Source of the DNA: Porticoccus sp041592135
GTDB lineage: Bacteria; Pseudomonadota; Gammaproteobacteria; Pseudomonadales; Porticoccaceae
Length of the DNA stretch: 10,241 nt
Assembly (NCBI GenBank): GCA_041592135.1
Contig: JBFHQR010000081.1
Reading direction: 5' to 3' (one strand)
The notes below the pieces were generated by a model, which did not search any database, was not told where the DNA came from, and was given only the letters and a program-made list of their open reading frames with translations. This document shows, piece after piece, positions 6,634-10,241 of this stretch. Each line of letters starts with the position of its first letter. Position 1 is the stretch's first letter. Made by a program: the position numbers and the translations under genes.

Positions 6634-7701
6634 TCAAGGATGCAATTCAGACAGCACCCTCATATACCCAGAAGCAAACTGATTGTACCTGGCTAACAAA
6701 TCACAACCACTTCCGTCATACCCTACCGTAGCTAGTTTCCGGGCACATTCATCCACGTTTCCCACATCGAAGAATGCGCCTTGTCCATCCAGTGCATCTT
6801 CATGGGCGGGAATCCGCGAGCAGACTACTGGCAACCCAGCGGCATATGCCTCCAGTACAGAAAGCCCAAATCCCTCCACTGTGGAGGCGGAGACCAATAC
6901 ATCAAAGGCTTTGAGGTATTGACTGGCAGACTTTATCCAACCCAGCCAGATCACGTTTTCATCAACACCCAATGTTTCGGCCAGCGCTTCCAATGCTTCT
7001 CGTTCAGGTCCGTCACCCATGATCACCAGGTACCGGTTCTCATCAAACACTTTGGCAAAGGCGCGGATAACCGTTGCGACATCCTTCTTCTCGGTCAGGC
7101 GAGATGCCACTACAGAAAGGTGACCCTTCACTGGCAGGCCCAATAAAGACCTTGCCGCTTCTCTATCGAACAAGTGATCCCCGAACTCAGGGTTGAGGGT
7201 GTTGACAACGGTGTTGACAATATCCTGGAGAACCGGATAGCGGGCTGTGATGTCCAATGCCAGCGACGGCGACACCGCAACCAGGCGAATGCGTTTCCCA
7301 TGGGCCTTTAAGCCATCCAGGTCCTGAGGTTTGAATCTCACCAAACCATGAACCACTACCACCAGACTAAGCCCGTCGTGACGGCCCAACACGGGCAGCA
7401 ATGCCCGCATAACCCCAAGGCCATCGCAGACTACAGCGCTGACTTGCCTGGAAGTCAGCAGATGCGCCAGTTTTCCCGCAAGCGGGCTGGGGAGGCATCG
7501 CCACAGCCCCTTTCTCCTTAGCATCCTGGAACTGGTAATGACCGGCAAATCGGGGCCGTCTGGGGCGGGCGCTCCGCCCCCCACCAAAAAGAATTCTTCT
7601 ACCGGAAGACCATGCTCCTTCAAGGACCTGGAAATGAGCCGGTGAATCAGCTGGCTAGCCCAGTGGGACACATCCGGGCTATACATAATATTCGCTATCA
7701 C
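6634..7701 (-). CDS. GT4-family glycosyltransferase (probable outer-core transferase)
   Basis: This 355-residue GT-B glycosyltransferase of group 1 (GT4) should add a sugar to the LPS core from a nucleotide-sugar donor at the cytoplasmic face. The C-terminal donor-binding half shows VASRLTEKKD (198-207), MGDGPE (228-233) and the EX7E motif in VEGFGLSVLEAYAAG (275-289), with Glu276 and Glu284. No membrane segment or signal peptide is seen. The start is GTG at 7701, with AGGA 8 bases upstream. An ATG five codons later has no ribosome site. In Pseudomonas the gene beside waaL is the rhamnosyltransferase wapR, so this may be its counterpart, but donor and acceptor cannot be read from the sequence. 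A 119-base gap separates it from the preceding transferase. Residues near 161-170 contain a short in-frame repeat. Confidence 0.88.
   Translation of the reverse strand: MIANIMYSPDVSHWASQLIHRLISRSLKEHGLPVEEFFLVGGGAPAPDGPDLPVITSSRMLRRKGLWRCLPSPLAGKLAHLLTSRQVSAVVCDGLGVMRALLPVLGRHDGLSLVVVVHGLVRFKPQDLDGLKAHGKRIRLVAVSPSLALDITARYPVLQDIVNTVVNTLNPEFGDHLFDREAARSLLGLPVKGHLSVVASRLTEKKDVATVIRAFAKVFDENRYLVIMGDGPEREALEALAETLGVDENVIWLGWIKSASQYLKAFDVLVSASTVEGFGLSVLEAYAAGLPVVCSRIPAHEDALDGQGAFFDVGNVDECARKLATVGYDGSGCDLLARYNQFASGYMRVLSELHP
7198..7221. repeat. 12-bp in-frame tandem repeat within the GT4 gene
   Basis: GGTGTTGACAA followed by C or T occurs twice in tandem (7198-7209 and 7210-7221). It encodes the repeated VNT in IVNTVVNTLN on the minus strand. 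The reading frame is kept. Confidence 0.7.
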
Positions 7702-7820
7702 AAAAATCGTCCTTTTCTATTCCGCTTTCACACTTCAAGCATCAAGCTTGCGGATTTGTCCTTTGCACTCTATTGGGAGAGACAAGTAAAAACCGCTACT
7801 CAGCAGCCAATTTTTCAGAA

Positions 7821-8777
7821 TCAACCATCCAATGAATAGCGTTCAAATCCCAAATAGCGTGTTACACGCTTTTTTCGCAAGGGCCTCTGTATCGCCTCGG
7901 CCACCCTGCGACCCAACACTTCCCAACTGTACTCCCCCTCCACCAGCTGCTGTCCGGCTGCGGCTATCTGTTCGATTTTTGCAGGATTCTCTCGCAACAG
8001 CGAAAGCTTTTCCCGCAACTCATCTATAGCCTTATAGAGCACAACGTTTTCCATATCGCGAAATCCAAGAGCCTCATTCTCACGGTCACCCTGGTTCCAG
8101 GTCAGCAACAGACAGCCACAGGCCATGGCCTCAAAATTCTTGATCATGTATTCGCCGAACCCCACATCTGCGCCGACGAAGATGCGGATGCGGTTTAGCA
8201 TGGCCACATATTCTTCACCGGATTGGGTGCGGGTAACCACCAGATTTTCCTGCTCGGCCAAGGTTTCCAGCAACGTCCTGCGCTGACTGTACATCTCGTG
8301 CCCAAGACTGCCCAGAAAGCCCAGTTCGATATCGCGCCCGACACCTCGATTGGCCAACAATGCCTGGTCATAGCCCTTGGGGACAAAAGCCGCGTCCACA
8401 CCTTCCGCGCACAGTTTTTCGCTGACCTCATACCCTGAACAGACCACCCTCGCCCAGGGCAACTTGCGATAATGCTTACTGAATTTTCCCTGGTACTTGC
8501 CCGGGATGTAGTTCTGGTAGGCATCGTGCTCGAGAATCACCAGATTGGGAATGCTTCGGATAAACCGTACCTGCTTGATCTCCTTCTTGAAACGCAGGAA
8601 GCAAATAATCCGATCGAAGGAATCTACATCGATCCTGTGAAAGTATTGTTTCAGGTTCGCCTGCTCCGGCGACGTCAGCCAGTGCAGCTCGCAATCACCC
8701 AGATGGCGACAGATAGCATCGTAAAAACGGTCCAGGATGACCCGCTGTTCTTTTTGCACCAGCAATAAGGACTTCAT
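7821..8777 (-). CDS. CgeB/Ssg-like glycosyltransferase
   Basis: This is a 318-residue probable GT-B glycosyltransferase of the Glycos_transf_1_2 (CgeB-like) type. The C-terminal half carries LGFLGSLGHEMYSQR (about residues 151-165) and MIKNFEAMACGCLLLT (about 212-227), where the Glu-Ala-Met-Ala-x-Gly pattern marks the donor site. The N-terminal half has a Rossmann-like alternation but no named motif that I can place. The third transferase of the Pseudomonas waaL cluster is Ssg (PA5001), and this gene fits that place. The frame opens at GTG 8789, but a GAGGGG sits directly against that codon with no room to work. For ATG 8777 the same site is about 11 bases away, and the preceding gene's stop ends one base upstream. 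I therefore chose 8777. It is almost certainly co-transcribed with the upstream transferase. Confidence 0.78.
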   Translation of the reverse strand: MKSLLLVQKEQRVILDRFYDAICRHLGDCELHWLTSPEQANLKQYFHRIDVDSFDRIICFLRFKKEIKQVRFIRSIPNLVILEHDAYQNYIPGKYQGKFSKHYRKLPWARVVCSGYEVSEKLCAEGVDAAFVPKGYDQALLANRGVGRDIELGFLGSLGHEMYSQRRTLLETLAEQENLVVTRTQSGEEYVAMLNRIRIFVGADVGFGEYMIKNFEAMACGCLLLTWNQGDRENEALGFRDMENVVLYKAIDELREKLSLLRENPAKIEQIAAAGQQLVEGEYSWEVLGRRVAEAIQRPLRKKRVTRYLGFERYSLDG

Positions 8778-8778
8778 C

Positions 8779-9924
8779 TCAACCGACACCCCTCATAAAT
8801 GACTGCTGCCAAAAGGAGCTGCGCACGGCAGCATCGGTAAAACAGCGGTTGAGTCGTTCAAGCATGGCTGTCGCATACTTAGCTCGCGCGCTTTCATCAG
8901 TGTGGTAAAAATCGCTCAGACAGGTTGTCAGCGCAGACACATCAGCCACTGGAAACAGGATACCGGCCTCGCCCAACACCTCCGGGGCCCCACCGCAATC
9001 GGAACTGATCACGGGCACGCCCGCCGCCATTGCCTCCAGCAATACCATACCGAATGGTTCAAAATCTGACGACAATGCAAACACATCAAAAGCGCGAAAG
9101 TAGCGGTAGGCCTCGGGCACCTTTCCTGTCAATACAACCCGCTGCGCCAGGCCGAGCTGCTTGATCTGCTCCTCAAGGGCTGGTCTCAGCCGCCCTTCAC
9201 CGACAATAACCAGACGAGCGTCGGGCATGTTTGGCAACCCGTTTGCAAATGCCGTTATCAGGGTTCTCTGATCCTTGTCGGGATGCAGCCGTCCGACGTT
9301 GCCGACAATAAAATCTGCCTGCCCCAGGCCCAACTGAGCGCGAGCCTCATCTCGAGGCAACAAACCCTCACGAACCTTTTCGAAATCGATATGGTTGTAG
9401 ACAGTCTGGATATTCTGCGCTGGAAACCTGGGCAGCGCCCGCCTGGCATCATCCCGGATCGCGTTCGATACCCCGACCAGCGACAGCCGTCCAACCTGCT
9501 TCATCACATGGCGCCTGCGCAGGAAGGGTTCATAGACGCCATAGGCATGACTGACGCCTATCACCTTGAGAGAGGGCAAATGTGTTGCAATGTAAATCGA
9601 TTTATAACGGTGGGCGATGGCAAAAGCAAAATGGTAGCGGTCATGCAGCGCTCGAACCGCACGTATCTGCTGGATTTTAAGGCCACGCAGATCTTTCGAT
9701 TTAAAACCGAGAAATTCAACCTCGCCACCCACCAACTCTCGAACCGACTCATTCGGCGCACCGGTCAGAAAAACCGTGAGCACCTGGTAATCGGAACCCT
9801 CAAACAGCGCCCGCCACTGCCGGGCCACATCGTCGAAGGGAGGGGAATAACCGTGGCAGAGTTGCAAAACCCACTTTCCCCCAACAGCCAAAGACTCACC
9901 AAGTTTTCTTACATCAGTAGCCAT
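8779..9924 (-). CDS. GT4-family glycosyltransferase (core transferase)
   Basis: This 381-residue GT-B enzyme has a clear GT4 signature. VGRLHPDKDQ is at 210-219, VGEGRLRP at 241-248 and the EX7E motif in FEPFGMVLLEAMAAG at 288-302, with Glu289 and Glu297. The acceptor domain begins at QLCHGYSPPFDDVARQW (21-37), resembling the start of core transferases such as the WapH group in Pseudomonas. Family members usually start close to that segment, so the first 17-20 residues here look like an extension. Possible starts are TTG 9939, ATG 9924 (chosen; it overlaps the sulfotransferase end by 11 bases) and a TTG just before QLCHGY with GGGGGA upstream. It ends one base before the next transferase, so the two form an operon. 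It is likely to add a hexose or heptose to the core; the substrate is not readable. Confidence 0.87.
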   Translation of the reverse strand: MATDVRKLGESLAVGGKWVLQLCHGYSPPFDDVARQWRALFEGSDYQVLTVFLTGAPNESVRELVGGEVEFLGFKSKDLRGLKIQQIRAVRALHDRYHFAFAIAHRYKSIYIATHLPSLKVIGVSHAYGVYEPFLRRRHVMKQVGRLSLVGVSNAIRDDARRALPRFPAQNIQTVYNHIDFEKVREGLLPRDEARAQLGLGQADFIVGNVGRLHPDKDQRTLITAFANGLPNMPDARLVIVGEGRLRPALEEQIKQLGLAQRVVLTGKVPEAYRYFRAFDVFALSSDFEPFGMVLLEAMAAGVPVISSDCGGAPEVLGEAGILFPVADVSALTTCLSDFYHTDESARAKYATAMLERLNRCFTDAAVRSSFWQQSFMRGVG

Positions 9925-10241
9925 AACCAAAAAGCTCAATATCCTTTTTGTAAAGATTCATGACCACTTCCGCAGAACGCTCCGTATAATAATGTCGATA
10001 ATTGCCTCTTGAGCTTGGGTTAATTTTTTTAAGAGAAACAATATTGCTTGAAGGAAGGCCAGCCGCTTTGCAAATCTTCTCCAGATCACTATTTAGCCGC
10101 TCATAATGGCCAACAAAATCAACACCTATTTCCCCATTGCGATTAAGGAGAAATTTATATTGGGGAATAAAATGCAGGTTGCTATTTATATTTTCATCAT
10201 TGACCCAATTCATCACAAAATCATCAAAACACTTATAGCGA
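9914..10241 (-). CDS. Sulfotransferase family 2 protein, C-terminal fragment
   Basis: The open frame reaches the right edge with no start, so only the last 108 codons are seen. FVGHYERLNSDLEKICKAAG matches the late VGRYE..L..D..xIC segment of Golgi-type (Sulfotransfer_2) carbohydrate sulfotransferases. NYRHYYTERSAEVVMNLYKKD followed by ELFGYGY matches the family's usual C-terminal end. The PAPS-binding 5'-phosphosulfate loop would be upstream, outside the window. Such enzymes move sulfate from PAPS to glycans in the cytoplasm, so a core or O-antigen sugar is the likely acceptor. The end overlaps the following transferase. Base composition is about 35% GC (10021-10200), much lower than the left of the window, suggesting recent acquisition. 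An internal ATG at 10216 is not the true start, because the sequence upstream of it is still open. Confidence 0.8.
   Translation of the reverse strand, partial: RYKCFDDFVMNWVNDENINSNLHFIPQYKFLLNRNGEIGVDFVGHYERLNSDLEKICKAAGLPSSNIVSLKKINPSSRGNYRHYYTERSAEVVMNLYKKDIELFGYGY

Noticed and set aside
7702..7820. Possible promoter or small RNA between two transferase genes
   Set aside because: I looked on the minus strand for paired -35/-10 boxes at a proper spacing and found none. The CAAGCTTG palindrome is too short to call.
9283..9963. 226-codon plus-strand frame opposite the GT4 gene
   Set aside because: It has no recognisable motif and lies antisense to a gene with a complete GT4 signature. It is a chance open frame.
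1..10241. CRISPR arrays, tRNA/rRNA genes, riboswitches, integrases, transposases, defence or toxin genes
   Set aside because: No regularly spaced repeats, structured RNA signatures or matching protein motifs were seen on either strand. The genes all fit surface-glycan synthesis or its neighbours.

Overview
This window is a chromosomal lipopolysaccharide (LPS) inner-core / outer-core / O-antigen-ligation locus from a gammaproteobacterium. The gene content and order resemble the waaA-to-core-glycosyltransferase region of Pseudomonas (from memory: PA4988 waaA, PA4991 FAD oxidoreductase, PA4992 aldo/keto reductase, PA4996 rfaE/hldE, PA4998 kinase-like, PA4999 waaL, PA5000 wapR, then further transferases). 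Details differ: there is no msbA beside hldE, and a sulfotransferase sits at the right edge. A marine pseudomonad-like or Cellvibrionales/Oceanospirillales-type bacterium is plausible, but the sequence alone does not fix the genus.

Layout, left to right. (1) 1-753, minus: the N-terminal 251 residues of Kdo transferase WaaA/KdtA, with a TTG start, running off the left edge. (2) 911-2928, plus: an FAD-dependent oxidoreductase and an aldo/keto reductase that overlap by one base (TGATG), so they are probably co-translated. (3) 2952-4376, minus: the bifunctional heptose kinase/adenylyltransferase HldE, convergent with the reductase. (4) 4459-5112, plus: a small LPS-kinase-like protein, divergent from hldE and carrying an atypical catalytic loop. 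(5) 5182-9939, minus: read in transcription order, a GT4 glycosyltransferase (8779-9924), a CgeB/Ssg-like glycosyltransferase (7821-8777), a second GT4 glycosyltransferase (6634-7701) and the O-antigen ligase WaaL (5182-6435). A sulfotransferase C-terminus (9914-10241) lies just upstream and overlaps the first of these by 11 bases. The ligase is separated from the transferases by a 198-base gap that holds a palindromic, repeat-like element.

How the genes fit together. HldE makes the ADP-heptose precursor and WaaA puts Kdo on lipid A. The three glycosyltransferases probably extend the core on the cytoplasmic side, and the kinase-like protein may phosphorylate or bind a core sugar. WaaL joins the undecaprenyl-linked polymer to the finished core in the periplasm. 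The sulfotransferase suggests a sulfated surface glycan. The oxidoreductase/reductase pair has no known role in the pathway and is the main functional unknown.

Base composition changes across the window. The left third is GC-rich (75% in a 60-base sample at 1561-1620), the ligase is near 55% (6301-6360), and the sulfotransferase end is about 35% (10021-10200). This fits a conserved housekeeping side grading into a strain-variable, horizontally exchanged glycan side. I saw no rRNA, tRNA, CRISPR array, integrase or intact insertion sequence, and no clear evidence of a wholly new system.
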